DNA of 64,000 nucleotides from Nostoc sp. UCD121 (lineage in GTDB: Bacteria > Cyanobacteriota > Cyanobacteriia > Cyanobacteriales > Nostocaceae): positions 1-64,000 of the forward strand of contig NZ_JACKZS010000016.1 of NCBI RefSeq assembly GCF_014222285.1. The letters run 5' to 3'. Shown one piece after another: positions 1 through 9,647 of the stretch. The notes beneath the pieces were generated by a model. It had not been told where the DNA came from, searched no databases, and saw only the letters and a list, made by a program, of their open reading frames with translations. Each line of letters begins with the position of its first letter. Position 1 is the first letter of the stretch. The position numbers and the translations under genes are program-made.

Positions 1-121
1 ATATAAAATAGGTTTAGAATTAATTTTTACAATCAATTGATAGTTTATCATAGGATGAATATTTCTGTTTTCCCAATATCATGTGTTGGGTTCCACTACG
101 TTCCGCCCAACCTACAAGAGA
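1..121. repeat. Dispersed TGTTGGGTT-type repeat, copy A
   Basis: This block starts ATATAAAATAGGTTTAG and ends with a TGTTGGGTT ... CCCAACCTACA palindromic core. It is repeated in the same orientation at 1570-1690 with scattered differences. The stop codon of the adjacent acetyltransferase lies inside it. Confidence 0.75.
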
Positions 122-597
122 GAGCGATCGCACTCAAGCAATTTTTTCTGAAAAGTTAATGATTGCTTGATATTCCTATAACCAATTTTCTCATAAAACA
201 AGTGTGCATCTTTGCGTTTAATATTAGAAGTTAACAAAACACTATCACATCCAGCCAGAAAAGCCCACTGCTCAATTTGCTGCATTAAACAACGTCCAAT
301 TCTACTATGTCGATAATCTTTATCTACAACTAAACCCCAAATAATTGCTGAAGCTTGCCTAACTATCAAGTCAGAAATATGAGCATGTGCCCAGCCAATT
401 ACATATTCATTTGCTAAAGTCGCAACATACACAACGTGAGAACTATTATTTTGAATTTTAGCAAGACGTTGTTCTATTTGTTGATTTGTTACAGTAAATC
501 CAAGTTGTTCGTCGCAAAGAATAGCTATTCTCTCTGCATCTTTAATCTCAGCCTGTTTAATTTTAAGCTGCTCAACCACAGTGAATTGATTTGTCAT
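112..597 (-). CDS. GNAT family N-acetyltransferase
   Basis: The 161-residue protein has a GNAT fold. An acetyl-CoA-binding stretch lies near residues 96-101 (RHSRIG, a weakened form of the R-x-x-G-x-G/A motif) and the family-typical AHLFYEKIGY segment near 131-140. It should transfer an acetyl group from acetyl-CoA to an unknown amine; the substrate cannot be read from the sequence. It lies 15 nt downstream of the methyltransferase on the same strand, so the two are probably co-transcribed. The last residues are encoded by a HIP1 octamer and the flanking dispersed repeat, so the natural C-terminus may have been altered by the repeat. No clear Shine-Dalgarno sequence is visible before the ATG. 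Confidence 0.85.
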   Translation of the reverse strand: MTNQFTVVEQLKIKQAEIKDAERIAILCDEQLGFTVTNQQIEQRLAKIQNNSSHVVYVATLANEYVIGWAHAHISDLIVRQASAIIWGLVVDKDYRHSRIGRCLMQQIEQWAFLAGCDSVLLTSNIKRKDAHLFYEKIGYRNIKQSLTFQKKLLECDRSLL

Positions 598-612
598 GAT
601 TTTTAGCTGTAA

Positions 613-1395
613 TTAGTTAGTAAGTGTTGCACGGATAAAACGATAGCCTATATCAATCTCTGTCAAATTGTGAATATCACCATATTTTTTTCTCCATTCC
701 CCACTACTTAAATCTGCTGTAAGTAACTTTACTCCTTGGTCTACTAAATCTTGATTAGCTAATGCAAAAGATGATATTCCCGCACGTACTTTTGCTTGAA
801 GATATAACTCTGGTCGTCTCCAGCCTGCTGCTGCGAATAAATCCGATAAATCGTATGGTAACAAAAGGGTTATGGCTTCAACACGCCTTTTAGTATTACT
901 CTGAATTAAATTAATCTGTTCGTTAAGTGGTAAGAATCGTAAGGCATCTTCCCACAAAAAGGGGAAATAATCATAAAGCCATATCTTCTGAGCTAATCTA
1001 ATATCAAAAGTTAACAAAATTATTGCCCCATCTCTAATTATTCTGTGCATTTCTAGAAAAGCTTTTTCGAGATGAGAAAAGTGATGAATTGTCAGGATAC
1101 TTATAACAGCATCAACAGACTGATCTGGTAGAGGTAAATTTTCTGCATAGCCAGTAAACCACTTAATTTGCTGATGTTCTACTGCTTGTTTTTGCATAAC
1201 TACAGAAGGTTCAACAGCATTAACAAGAAATCCTTTATTAGCTAGCGCTAGACTGTAACCACCAGTACCAGCGCCAATATCAGCAATAATGCTACCTTTG
1301 GGTAAATTGAGTAAATCAATTAATTTATTGACAATACGGATATCAGGAACGCGAGTTTTGGAGTATTGTTGACCAATTGAATTATATATAAGCAT
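613..1395 (-). CDS. Class I SAM-dependent methyltransferase
   Basis: The 260-residue protein carries the glycine-rich SAM-binding motif I (ADIGAGTGGYSLALA, about residues 38-52), followed by an acidic residue at the end of strand 2 (AVEPS) and a methyltransf_11-type core (LPLPDQSVDAVISILTIHHF). The C-terminal third is family-specific and gives no substrate clue. It is likely a small-molecule methyltransferase of the UbiE/Methyltransf_11 group. It is the first gene of a probable two-gene unit with the acetyltransferase 15 nt downstream. Upstream lies repeat copy B. Confidence 0.85.
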   Translation of the reverse strand: MLIYNSIGQQYSKTRVPDIRIVNKLIDLLNLPKGSIIADIGAGTGGYSLALANKGFLVNAVEPSVVMQKQAVEHQQIKWFTGYAENLPLPDQSVDAVISILTIHHFSHLEKAFLEMHRIIRDGAIILLTFDIRLAQKIWLYDYFPFLWEDALRFLPLNEQINLIQSNTKRRVEAITLLLPYDLSDLFAAAGWRRPELYLQAKVRAGISSFALANQDLVDQGVKLLTADLSSGEWRKKYGDIHNLTEIDIGYRFIRATLTN

Positions 1396-1569
1396 ATTAG
1401 AAAATCCCCAAAATCATGTAATCAATTTGAAATGAATAAATCAAAAATATGTTAGTATTTATTGTAGGTTTCGTGGAGGCGCAAGTTAGTATTTTAGCAA
1501 CACAATTAATAATTTACCTTGTGCCGTAAGCCAACATCAAGTGATATTAGTCTTAGTGAATAATTAAAT

Positions 1570-1690
1570 ATATAAAATAGGTTTAGCATTGATTTTATTC
1601 AATAAATTGAGAGGTTGATATACTGTAAATATTTTCTGTTTTCCCGATATCATGTGTTGGGTTCCACTACATTTCACCCAACCTACAGGA
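1570..1690. repeat. Dispersed TGTTGGGTT-type repeat, copy B
   Basis: This is the second, same-orientation copy of the element at 1-121. The two copies bracket the methyltransferase/acetyltransferase pair about 1.57 kb apart, so recombination between them could delete or duplicate that pair. Confidence 0.7.
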
Positions 1691-1846
1691 GATGGCTAAA
1701 TATTGAATATAGGCGGAAAAATTTTCTTTAATTAACGTCAGCTTATTCTGATCAGATAGATGTGATTCACCAAACTTTTGATATTTCAACACTATATTAA
1801 TAAACTCTGAATACAAATCACAAATTGGATTAATTAATTCAAGCAT
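1667..1846 (-). CDS. Possible small ORF, 59 residues, unknown
   Basis: An ATG-initiated reading frame of 59 codons (starts MLELINPICDLY, then FGESHLSDQNKLTLIK) fills most of the otherwise empty space between the methyltransferase and the second acetyltransferase. Its amino-acid composition looks protein-like, but no family is recognised and no Shine-Dalgarno is visible. The last seven codons and the stop are supplied by repeat copy B. It could be a truncated gene whose 3' end was replaced by the repeat. The rest of 1396-1891 shows nothing else. Confidence 0.3.
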   Translation of the reverse strand: MLELINPICDLYSEFINIVLKYQKFGESHLSDQNKLTLIKENFSAYIQYLAISCRLGEM

Positions 1847-1891
1847 TTTAGAAAGTTTATTGAATTGCTAATGAATTTTCAGATACTATAA

Positions 1892-2395
1892 TTACAATTT
1901 TTTTCTCATCCGAATAGATGGCATTTTTCGACCAGAACGTAGGGTATGTTCTTCAAAACCTTCATTCATATAACCATTAACTTGATAAAACGGTTCAGCG
2001 TTGAGCGAAGCGTTCAGATGTAATTCCGGCAATCCCTGCTCACGTGCTAATCGCTCTAACTCTTGAAGTATTGCAGTTCCTACTCCAGAACGACCGAAAT
2101 TTGGAGACACGTACACAGCACGTAGTTCGTAATTACTGACAAAAATTGCACCAAAGCCCACAATTAGACCATTAATTTCTGCTACAATTCGGGTTTCTTC
2201 CCCAACAACAGTGTTGTCTGCAAAGGCTTTAATTTTAGAGGGCGTAATTGGAGATGCCCAATCTTGAATAATTTCTTTTGGATAACACGATGAAGCAGTT
2301 TCATGAATCGCAGCTCGGTGTACTTTTAAGACGCTCTCTGCATCTGAGGGCAGACAACTTCGTACTTTTATATCTGACTTCACAACTTCCGACAT
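1892..2395 (-). CDS. GNAT family N-acetyltransferase
   Basis: The 167-residue protein has a complete GNAT signature: LRAVYVSPNFGRSGVG with the RxxGxG acetyl-CoA loop at about residues 102-106, and the C-terminal NAEPFYQVNGY segment. It resembles the general PhnO/YjaB-like acetyltransferases; the substrate is unknown. It is monocistronic, flanked on both sides by TGTTGGGTT-type repeats. It is not a recent duplicate of the acetyltransferase at 112-597, since the two proteins share only fold-level motifs. Confidence 0.85.
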   Translation of the reverse strand: MSEVVKSDIKVRSCLPSDAESVLKVHRAAIHETASSCYPKEIIQDWASPITPSKIKAFADNTVVGEETRIVAEINGLIVGFGAIFVSNYELRAVYVSPNFGRSGVGTAILQELERLAREQGLPELHLNASLNAEPFYQVNGYMNEGFEEHTLRSGRKMPSIRMRKKL

Positions 2396-2457
2396 GAGAT
2401 ATTACGAGTTACCATTCCAAATAATGTCTTTAACTTGGATTTGCTTAGGAACTAAGA

Positions 2458-2533
2458 TGTGGGTTGAGGGACGAAACCCAACACCTTAAAGCCTTGTAAT
2501 TGTTGGATTTCACTACGTTCAAGCCAACCTACG
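2458..2533. repeat. TGTTGGGTT-family palindromic repeat
   Basis: Two half-elements (GTGGGTTGAGG...AACCCAACA and TTGTTGGATTTCACTACG...CCAACCTAC) face each other between the acetyltransferase and the flavoprotein. This is the same family as the copies at 1, 1570, 48061, 52081 and 53281. Confidence 0.6.
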
Positions 2534-2563
2534 CATCTGTTGCATTTTTTTCTGGAATTGGTA

Positions 2564-4273
2564 TTACTTAACTGCAACACTATACGATTCTTTAATTGTA
2601 TCTACTTCCACAATGTAAGGATCTACAGGACGCTTAAACAATACCATTTGCCCTAATTCATCTTCCTTTAAATTGACATGACAAAACCATTCTTCATCAT
2701 TCTTTTCTGGATAATCTAAGCGGTAATGATAAAGGCCCCAACGAGTCTCTTGACGATATAATGATGCTCTGGCTGCCATTTCTGCACAGTCCCGAATAAA
2801 ATGAACTTCCAGACTACGCATCAATTCATGAGGATCGCGAGCGCCTATTAAATCTAATGTTTCTTGATATTGAACGAAATGTTTCAAACCAATCTCTATT
2901 TTATTACCTGTTTTTGGTGGTTGCAGATAATCATTAACTAAGCGTCTTAATTTATATTCAACCTGGGTATGAGGTACACCATTAGGGCGAGTTAACGGGG
3001 CATAAATTCTGGCTTTTTCTGTTTCTAAAAAATCTACATCTGGTTCGATAAAATCTAAATCTTGGATGTATTCAATGGCATGAGTTCCGGCTATGCGACC
3101 GAAAACAAATGCCCCAATCATATAATTATGGGGAACGCTGGCCATGTCTCCAGCTGCATATAAACCAGGGATGGTTGTTTGAGCATTTTCATTTACCCAC
3201 ACACCAGAGGCACTATGACCACTACATAAGCCAATTTCGGAAATGTGCATCTCTACGCCGTGAGTGCGGTAATCTTCATTTCTGCCTTGATGAAAGCGTT
3301 CTCTACTTGGTCGTTCATTTGCCCAAAGTATTGATTCAATTTCAGCAATTGTATCTTCATCAAGGTGGGTCATTTTCAGTTGGACTGGCCCTTTACCAGA
3401 GTTTAATTCTTTCCAGATTTCCAACATCATTTGACCACTCCAATAGTCACAACTAATGAAGCGATTTCCTTCGGCGTTGGCAGTATGAGCGCCAAAAGGC
3501 CCGGCGACATAAGCACAAGCAGGGCCGTTATAATCTTTAATTAAAGGATTAACTTGAAAGCATTCAATATTGCTGAGTTCTGCTCCTGCATGATAAGCCA
3601 TTGAATAGCCATCTCCGGCATTGGTAGGATTTTCGTAAGTGCCGTAGAGATAGCCAGAAGCAGGTAATCCTAATCTGCCGCAAGCACCTGTACACAAGAT
3701 CACTGCTTTGGCTTGAATGACAATATAATCGCCGTTCCTGACATCAAATCCCACTGCACCAACAGCACGACCTTCTTTAACTAATACCCTTGTTGCCATG
3801 ACACGATTTGTCACTTTGACTTTGTGGCGTTTGACTTGGCGGGTAAGAATGGTTTTTAAGTCTTTACCTTCTGGCATGGGTAAGACATATTTACCGACGC
3901 GATGCACTTGTTTTAAATCATAGTTGCCTTGGACATCTTTTTGAAATTTCACTCCCCAACTTTCTAATTCTTGGATGACTTCATAACCTAATTTACCTGT
4001 TTGATATACAGCTTTTTGGTTGAGAATGCCGTCGTTAGCTAAGGTGATTTCGCGCACGTATTGTTCTGGAGTAGAATGGCCGGGAATGACTGCGGTGTTT
4101 ACCCCATCCATACCCATTGCGATCGCACCACTCCGTCGGATGTTAGCCTTTTCTAAGATCAGCACCTCTGCATCGGGATTTGCTTGTTTGGCTTTAATTC
4201 CAGCCATTGTTCCGGCTGTACCGCCACCAATGACAAGTACATCAGTTTTTATCCGTTGGGTATTGATGTCCAT
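2564..4273 (-). CDS. FAD-dependent FrdA/AprA-like flavoprotein
   Basis: The 569-residue protein belongs to the fumarate reductase/succinate dehydrogenase/adenylylsulfate reductase flavoprotein superfamily. An N-terminal dinucleotide-binding GGGTAG sits at about residues 16-21. The second FAD-binding segment, GLYAAGDMASVPHNYMIGAF, is in the C-terminal half, and a helical C-terminal domain follows. The region where SdhA/FrdA carry the covalent flavin histidine (SHT..AQGG) instead reads RRSGAIAMGMDGVNTA. That is closer to AprA, which binds FAD non-covalently. No iron-sulfur partner (FrdB, AprB or ferredoxin) is encoded next to it. The true substrate is unknown; automatic naming as fumarate reductase would be over-confident. 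Confidence 0.8.
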   Translation of the reverse strand: MDINTQRIKTDVLVIGGGTAGTMAGIKAKQANPDAEVLILEKANIRRSGAIAMGMDGVNTAVIPGHSTPEQYVREITLANDGILNQKAVYQTGKLGYEVIQELESWGVKFQKDVQGNYDLKQVHRVGKYVLPMPEGKDLKTILTRQVKRHKVKVTNRVMATRVLVKEGRAVGAVGFDVRNGDYIVIQAKAVILCTGACGRLGLPASGYLYGTYENPTNAGDGYSMAYHAGAELSNIECFQVNPLIKDYNGPACAYVAGPFGAHTANAEGNRFISCDYWSGQMMLEIWKELNSGKGPVQLKMTHLDEDTIAEIESILWANERPSRERFHQGRNEDYRTHGVEMHISEIGLCSGHSASGVWVNENAQTTIPGLYAAGDMASVPHNYMIGAFVFGRIAGTHAIEYIQDLDFIEPDVDFLETEKARIYAPLTRPNGVPHTQVEYKLRRLVNDYLQPPKTGNKIEIGLKHFVQYQETLDLIGARDPHELMRSLEVHFIRDCAEMAARASLYRQETRWGLYHYRLDYPEKNDEEWFCHVNLKEDELGQMVLFKRPVDPYIVEVDTIKESYSVAVK

Positions 4274-4404
4274 AAGCTTTTAGAAGTGGGGAGGAACTTT
4301 AAGGATTTATTACTGTTCCAAACGATGTCTTTGACCTTCAGAACTATAAGCACATTCAATACTACGCTAAAACGAGCAACTTACCGTATTTTTTGATAAA
4401 ATAT

Positions 4405-5475
4405 TCACATAGAACCAGAAAAAGTAGCATCTAATGCCCCAGCAACTTGCACAAATACTTGACTAGCTTTGGAGTTAGGGTCAACGAGTGTTAGGGGTTC
4501 TCCGACATCGCCGCCGTTACAGATGAGGGGATCAATGGGAATCTGCCCTAAAAGAGGTGCTTTGAGTTCTTCTACTAACTTTTGACCGCCACCACTACCG
4601 AAAATCGGAATTTTTTCGCCACCATTCCCCATGAAATAGCTCATATTTTCGATAATACCGATAACAGGAACCCCAACTTGACGAAACATATAAACGCTGC
4701 GGCGGACATCCGAAATTGCCACATTTTGAGGAGTTGTTACCAATATTACCCCGCAAATCGGGCTTTCTTGCACGATAGTAATTTGAGCATCACCAGTACC
4801 AGGAGGAAGGTCAATTAATAAATAATCCAGTTCTCCCCACTCGACTTCATGGATAAACTGGGTGATGATTTTATGTAAAACTGGGCCGCGCCAAGCTAAA
4901 GGATGATCTGCTTCAGCCAACAGTCCCACAGACATAACTTTAATACCGTGGGCTTCTAATGGTACAAACCTTTGACCATTGGGAGTATCAATAACTTTCA
5001 CTTCAGATTTACCCAGTCCCAGCATTTGGGGAACATTGGGGCCGTAAACATCAGCATCCAACAGACCGACTTTTGCCCCAGCCAATTGTAAAGCTGCTGC
5101 TAAATTAACCGCAGTGGTAGACTTCCCCACACCCCCCTTACCACTAGAAACTGCTAGAGTTGTTCTTACTCCTGGAATGGTGCAGAGTTGAATGTAAGTT
5201 TTTTTGCTCCAAGTTAGGGATGATAATACAGTTTGAATCTCGGTTTCTAATTGATGTTGATGTGAACCAATATACAAACGCAAATATATATAATCATCAA
5301 CTATCCGCAGATTTCGCACCATGCCCAGACTAATAATGTCATTTTTTAGGGTGCGATCGCTAATCTGCTTGAGAAGTTGCACAACTTCTTGTTTCCGGGC
5401 GATGGTGAGGGAGTCGCCAGAAGAAGCTTGTACTTCTTCATCTGGACGCTGGAAAGGTAATTGATGGCTTGACAT
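4405..5475 (-). CDS. mrp: Mrp/NBP35-family Fe-S carrier P-loop ATPase
   Basis: The protein of about 356 residues has a short MIP18/DUF59-like N-terminal domain (about 25-95), then the deviant Walker A SGKGGVGKST near residues 111-120 and the family segment LIDLPPGTGDAQIT. Members of this family scaffold or carry Fe-S clusters as dimers in the cytosol. The CxxC pair that usually follows ENMSYF in ApbC/Mrp is absent (ENMSYFMGNGGEKIPIFGSG), as in some cyanobacterial and plastid homologues. The start was set at the ATG at 5475, because GGAG stands about 8 nt upstream, rather than at the in-frame TTG six bases earlier. It is a single gene. Confidence 0.9.
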   Translation of the reverse strand: MSSHQLPFQRPDEEVQASSGDSLTIARKQEVVQLLKQISDRTLKNDIISLGMVRNLRIVDDYIYLRLYIGSHQHQLETEIQTVLSSLTWSKKTYIQLCTIPGVRTTLAVSSGKGGVGKSTTAVNLAAALQLAGAKVGLLDADVYGPNVPQMLGLGKSEVKVIDTPNGQRFVPLEAHGIKVMSVGLLAEADHPLAWRGPVLHKIITQFIHEVEWGELDYLLIDLPPGTGDAQITIVQESPICGVILVTTPQNVAISDVRRSVYMFRQVGVPVIGIIENMSYFMGNGGEKIPIFGSGGGQKLVEELKAPLLGQIPIDPLICNGGDVGEPLTLVDPNSKASQVFVQVAGALDATFSGSM

Positions 5476-6016
5476 GAACAACTCCGCAAAGATAATCTAT
5501 CAAATCGGGCGTGCAAATTAAATATTCGGCAGCTTAGGTGCTAGTTTTGTGATGCACATAAATTTTGGACAAGTCTGATTGGGAACACTCCCTTCTAAAG
5601 CATTGAGCGCCCCGACAATGAACGCGCTACGAAGAGAAGTAAGCTATGGACAAGTATTAAATTATGGGGTATTTTGACTCTAAATTTTGAGAAGAAATAT
5701 TTGCTGAAATACTTGTTTTTTAGTAAAGACTATGGAATACTCCTGATATAGTACAGTAAATCAATCGATAATTAGTATTATAAGCGCTGGTAAGCTTGCC
5801 AGTCAAACAGTTGGCGTTGCTAAATTCAGGTATGAAAATGATTTTGCGTGATTTCAAAACCTTATATAGAGATGTTCTATTGCAACGTTTCTCCACCAAG
5901 ATTTATATATCTAATCAGCAACGCTAAATAATTTAACTAGTAGGAGTGAGTTCATAACTTTATTTTGCAACAGAGATTTTTCCGTATTCTGGGTTTAACA
6001 GTTTCATCGGCGTAAA
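5476..6016. other. Intergenic region, no gene seen
   Basis: This stretch lies between the divergent Mrp gene and the sulfatase module and should hold both promoters. It is AT-rich. No ORF with coding character, strong hairpin or recognised operator was found. Confidence 0.6.
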
Positions 6017-7015
6017 ATGCGAAAAAAACATTGCTTTTTAACGCTACTGCTGATTCAGCTAGTTGCACTCATATCACTATTGAGCAATTTATCCGCATTA
6101 GCAGTTACCGTTAATCTCTGTCCTCCAGAGATGGTACTCATTCCTGGAGGTATTTTCAATATGGGAGCGGATGATTCGGGTTTTGTGGAAGAGCGAACAG
6201 CGAAAAATGTTACAGTTACCTCCTTCTGCATTGATAAATACGAGGTGACAAACGCCCAATTTGCTGAGTTTGTCAAAGCAACAAAGTATGTAACAGTTGC
6301 ACAACGCCCTTTGCCAAAAGAGCAGTTTCCCGACTTACCAGATGAGCAGAGATTACCAGGTTCTCTGGTGTTTCATCAGCCAAAACAAGGTATTAAGCAA
6401 GTCCAATTTCTCAGTTGGTGGCATTGGACACCTGGTGCTAACTGGCAGCATCCTTTTGGCAGTTATAGCACTGTTGTAAGTAAAGAAAACTACCCAGTTG
6501 TGCATATTGCTTACGAGGATGCCCTAGCTTATGCAATATGGGCAGGAAAATCCTTACCAACAGAAGCACAGTGGGAATATGCGGCTCGTGGTGGCTTAGA
6601 TGGTGCAACTTATACCTGGGGTAATCAATATTCGGAGAAAAAAGCCAACACCTGGCAGGGGATTTTCCCTTTTTTCAATACCAAAGCTGATGGTTATATA
6701 GGAACGGCAAAAGTAGGCTCTTTTTCGGCCAATGGTTATGGACTTTACGATATGGCCGGTAATGTTTGGGAATGGACTTCCGACTGGTTCAGTTTAGGAC
6801 ATGACAACAAAGCTCACAGTGTTAACCCCACAGGAGCAAGTAAAAGTTTTGACCCAAAAAAACCTACAGAGATTGCTCTTCATGTAATCAAAGGCGGCTC
6901 TTATCTATGTGCGCCGAACTATTGCAGCCGCTACCGTCCAGCCGCACGAGAATCTCAAGCTCCCGATACAGGAACTACCCATATCGGGTTTCGCTTGGTG
7001 AAGAACCTAGTTTAA
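6017..7015 (+). CDS. Formylglycine-generating enzyme (sulfatase-modifying factor)
   Basis: The 332-residue protein has an N-terminal signal-like hydrophobic segment (residues 8-30), then a complete FGE-sulfatase domain: MVLIPGGIFNMGADD, LPTEAQWEYAARGG, GNVWEWTSDW and a C-terminal KGGSYLCAPNYCSRYRPAAR. The two cysteines C298 and C303 match the CxxxxC active-site pair of aerobic copper-dependent FGE. That enzyme oxidises a sulfatase cysteine to Calpha-formylglycine with O2. The next gene, 88 bp downstream on the same strand, is a cysteine-type sulfatase, so the pair is a matched enzyme/substrate unit. A signal peptide on both suggests maturation during or after export. Confidence 0.92.
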   Translation: MRKKHCFLTLLLIQLVALISLLSNLSALAVTVNLCPPEMVLIPGGIFNMGADDSGFVEERTAKNVTVTSFCIDKYEVTNAQFAEFVKATKYVTVAQRPLPKEQFPDLPDEQRLPGSLVFHQPKQGIKQVQFLSWWHWTPGANWQHPFGSYSTVVSKENYPVVHIAYEDALAYAIWAGKSLPTEAQWEYAARGGLDGATYTWGNQYSEKKANTWQGIFPFFNTKADGYIGTAKVGSFSANGYGLYDMAGNVWEWTSDWFSLGHDNKAHSVNPTGASKSFDPKKPTEIALHVIKGGSYLCAPNYCSRYRPAARESQAPDTGTTHIGFRLVKNLV

Positions 7016-7103
7016 AGCAATTTTCATTAGATTGCATTCTTAAGTCCTCTGGAGTACCTCTGCGTCTCTGCGTGAGAAAAAAATAGCTATAAAAGGTTAT
7101 TGT

Positions 7104-9440
7104 ATGTTGAGTTTAATTTTCCGGGCAATCGCTCTATCTCTAGTCATCACCTTGTTGATAGTTAGTAACCCTGCCTTAGCAGCTACATCAAAGGTTCTCC
7201 CTATTCGTCCACCGTCTTTTGAAGGTGAAATTGGCACAACTTACAAAGAGTCAACACCCGATTTTCCCGCCCCAATTACCGCTCCTAAAAATGCTCCTAA
7301 TGTCTTATTAGTGCTACTGGATGATGTGGGTTTTGGGCAGGCAAGTACCTTTGGTGGTTCTGTAGAAACCCCCAATCTGACTCGTTTAGCGGAAAAAGGA
7401 TTACGCTACAACCAATTCCACACTACAGCCCTTTGCTCACCTACCAGGGCAGCTTTGTTAACTGGGCGCAATCATCATTCTGTGGGTACAGGTGTAGTGG
7501 CAGAGCTAGCAACCGGTTATCCAGGTTACACGACTATTTTACCCAAGAGTGCGGCCACTGTGGCAGAAGTGCTGCGTCAAAATGGTTATAATACTGCGGC
7601 TTTTGGTAAATGGCACAATACACCAGATTATGAAACCAGTGCAGTGGGGCCTTTCGATCGCTGGCCAACAGGTTTAGGATTTGAGTATTTTTACGGTTTT
7701 ATGGGTGGTGATACTAACCAATGGAGTCCGGCTTTAGTAGAAAATACCAAGCGGGTTGCACCACCAATCAACAATCCTGATTACCATTTAACTCCAGATT
7801 TAGTAGACCATGCGATCGCCTGGATTCGTTCTCAACAATCCATTGCTCCTGAGAAACCTTTCTTCACCTATCTGGCTACCGGTGCTACCCATGCCCCCCA
7901 CCACGCCCCTAAAGCCTGGATTGACAAGTATCAAGGCAAATTTGACCAAGGTTGGGATAAATTGCGGGAAGAAATCTTTGTCCGTCAGAAACAACTGGGT
8001 GTAATTCCTGCCAATGCCCAGCTTACTCCCCGTGCCAAAGAATTCCCCGCTTGGGATTCTCTATCTCAAGAGGAACAAAAAATTTATGCCCATGAAATGG
8101 AGGTCTTTGCAGGATTTTTAGCACATACAGACTATGAAGTCGGACGGTTGATTGATGCTATAGACAAACTTGGGGAATTAGATAACACCTTAGTAATCTA
8201 TATCGTTGGTGATAACGGCGCTAGTGCCGAAGGTGGTTTAACTGGTAGCGTCAATGAGCTGAAAATCTTTAACAGAATACCGGAAAGCCAAGAACAACTT
8301 TTAGCTTCCTTGAATGACTTAGGTAGTCCCAAAACCTTTAATCATTATCATGCAGGCTGGGCTTGGGCAGGAACTACACCTTTTCAATGGACAAAACAAA
8401 TTGCCTCTCACTTTGGTGGTACTCGTAATCCTTTAGTAGTTGCTTGGGGCAACCAAATTAAAGATCGTGGTGGACTCCGCAGCCAATTCCATCATGTCAT
8501 TGACATTACACCTACAATTCTCGAAGCGACGGGAATTACTTTACCTACTGAAGTTAACGGGGTGAAACAACAGAAAATTGAAGGTACTAGCCTAGTCTAC
8601 ACATTTGATGATCCTGATGCTTCTTCTCAACGCAAAACTCAGTATTTCGAGATGTTTGGAAACCGAGCTATTTATAATAACGGATGGATAGCTGCGGCTC
8701 GTCACCCGCGCTTGCCTTGGCAGGGGACAATCAATGCTGATTTCGAGCAAGATCCTTGGGAACTATACAATATTGAGGAAGATTTCAGCGAAGCAAATAA
8801 CCTCGCAGACAAAAATCCAGAGAAACTGGAAAAACTGCAAAAGTTGTTTTTATCAGAAGCCCGTAAACACAAAGTTTTACCATTAGACGATCGCGTTTCT
8901 GAACGGTTTGATGTCAAAATTCGCCCCTCTTTAGACGCAGGACGCACCACATTTGTTTACTATCCTGGTGCAGTACCAATCCCCGAAGGTAGCGCCCCAA
9001 ACCTCAAAAACAGATCATTCACCATCAAGGCTGATGTAGAGATTCCAGAAAATGGTGCTGAGGGTGTCTTGTTAACTCAAGGTGGACGCTTTGCTGGTTG
9101 GGGCTTTTTTCTTGAAGATGGTAAACCAACCTATACCTACAATTTTGCAAATGCAGAGCGATACATTATTCAATCTCCTGAAAAATTACCCCCAGGGAAA
9201 GCAACAATAGGATTTGATTTTGATTATGACGGTGGTGTTGGTGCAGGAGGAACTGGGAAATTATTCATTAACAATCAACAGGTAGCTCAAGGTCGAATTG
9301 AAAAAACCATACCTTATCGTGTGGCATTAGATGAAACCTTTGATGTTGGTCGAGATACAGGTACACCTGTAGTTGACACCTATCAAGTACCGTTTGCTTT
9401 TACAGGTAATTTACAGAAAGTTACTCTGAACCTGAAATAA
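7104..9440 (+). CDS. Secreted arylsulfatase, cysteine (FGly) type
   Basis: The 778-residue protein starts with a signal peptide (about 1-27, cleavage after ALA). Next come the metal ligands D73-D74 (LLDDVGFG) and the sulfatase signature [12 protein letters not shown], with C111 as the residue converted to formylglycine. Further active-site motifs are FGKWHN and a late VGDNGAS (metal-binding D-N). Residues from about 630 form a separate beta-rich domain, as in long AtsA-type arylsulfatases. It should hydrolyse organic sulfate esters in the periplasm or outside the cell; the natural ester is unknown. It is probably co-transcribed with the FGE gene upstream. AAAGG precedes the ATG. Confidence 0.92.
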   Translation: MLSLIFRAIALSLVITLLIVSNPALAATSKVLPIRPPSFEGEIGTTYKESTPDFPAPITAPKNAPNVLLVLLDDVGFGQASTFGGSVETPNLTRLAEKGLRYNQFHTTALCSPTRAALLTGRNHHSVGTGVVAELATGYPGYTTILPKSAATVAEVLRQNGYNTAAFGKWHNTPDYETSAVGPFDRWPTGLGFEYFYGFMGGDTNQWSPALVENTKRVAPPINNPDYHLTPDLVDHAIAWIRSQQSIAPEKPFFTYLATGATHAPHHAPKAWIDKYQGKFDQGWDKLREEIFVRQKQLGVIPANAQLTPRAKEFPAWDSLSQEEQKIYAHEMEVFAGFLAHTDYEVGRLIDAIDKLGELDNTLVIYIVGDNGASAEGGLTGSVNELKIFNRIPESQEQLLASLNDLGSPKTFNHYHAGWAWAGTTPFQWTKQIASHFGGTRNPLVVAWGNQIKDRGGLRSQFHHVIDITPTILEATGITLPTEVNGVKQQKIEGTSLVYTFDDPDASSQRKTQYFEMFGNRAIYNNGWIAAARHPRLPWQGTINADFEQDPWELYNIEEDFSEANNLADKNPEKLEKLQKLFLSEARKHKVLPLDDRVSERFDVKIRPSLDAGRTTFVYYPGAVPIPEGSAPNLKNRSFTIKADVEIPENGAEGVLLTQGGRFAGWGFFLEDGKPTYTYNFANAERYIIQSPEKLPPGKATIGFDFDYDGGVGAGGTGKLFINNQQVAQGRIEKTIPYRVALDETFDVGRDTGTPVVDTYQVPFAFTGNLQKVTLNLK

Positions 9441-9449
9441 GTTTAGGGG

Positions 9450-9475
9450 TATAGACGTTACCAGGAACGTCTATA
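9450..9475 (+). terminator. Stem-loop after the sulfatase gene
   Basis: A perfect 10-bp inverted repeat (TATAGACGTT / AACGTCTATA, loop of six) begins 9 nt after the sulfatase stop. No T-run follows, so it may be an mRNA 3'-end stabiliser or part of a repeat rather than a classical intrinsic terminator. Confidence 0.45.
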
Positions 9476-9500
9476 CAAAATGTCTTTACACCTCTGCATC

Positions 9501-9591
9501 CAATACTTCTCGGTTAAGGGGAAAAGGGAAAGAAAAAACCTTTAACCCTTACCCGATTCTGAGTTAAAAATCTAAAAAACGAGAAGTATTG
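9501..9591. repeat. Inverted-repeat element of the AATACTTYTCGG family
   Basis: Ends are CAATACTTCTCG and CGAGAAGTATTG (perfect 12-bp terminal inverted repeats). The next bases, GTTAAGGGGAAAAGG, recur in the copies at 14387-14480 (degenerate) and 59080-59197 (opposite orientation). No coding capacity; MITE-like. Confidence 0.65.
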
Positions 9592-9647
9592 CCTCTATAT
9601 CTACTCTTACAAGATCCATAAAAACGATCGCACGAAAGCAAAAAATT

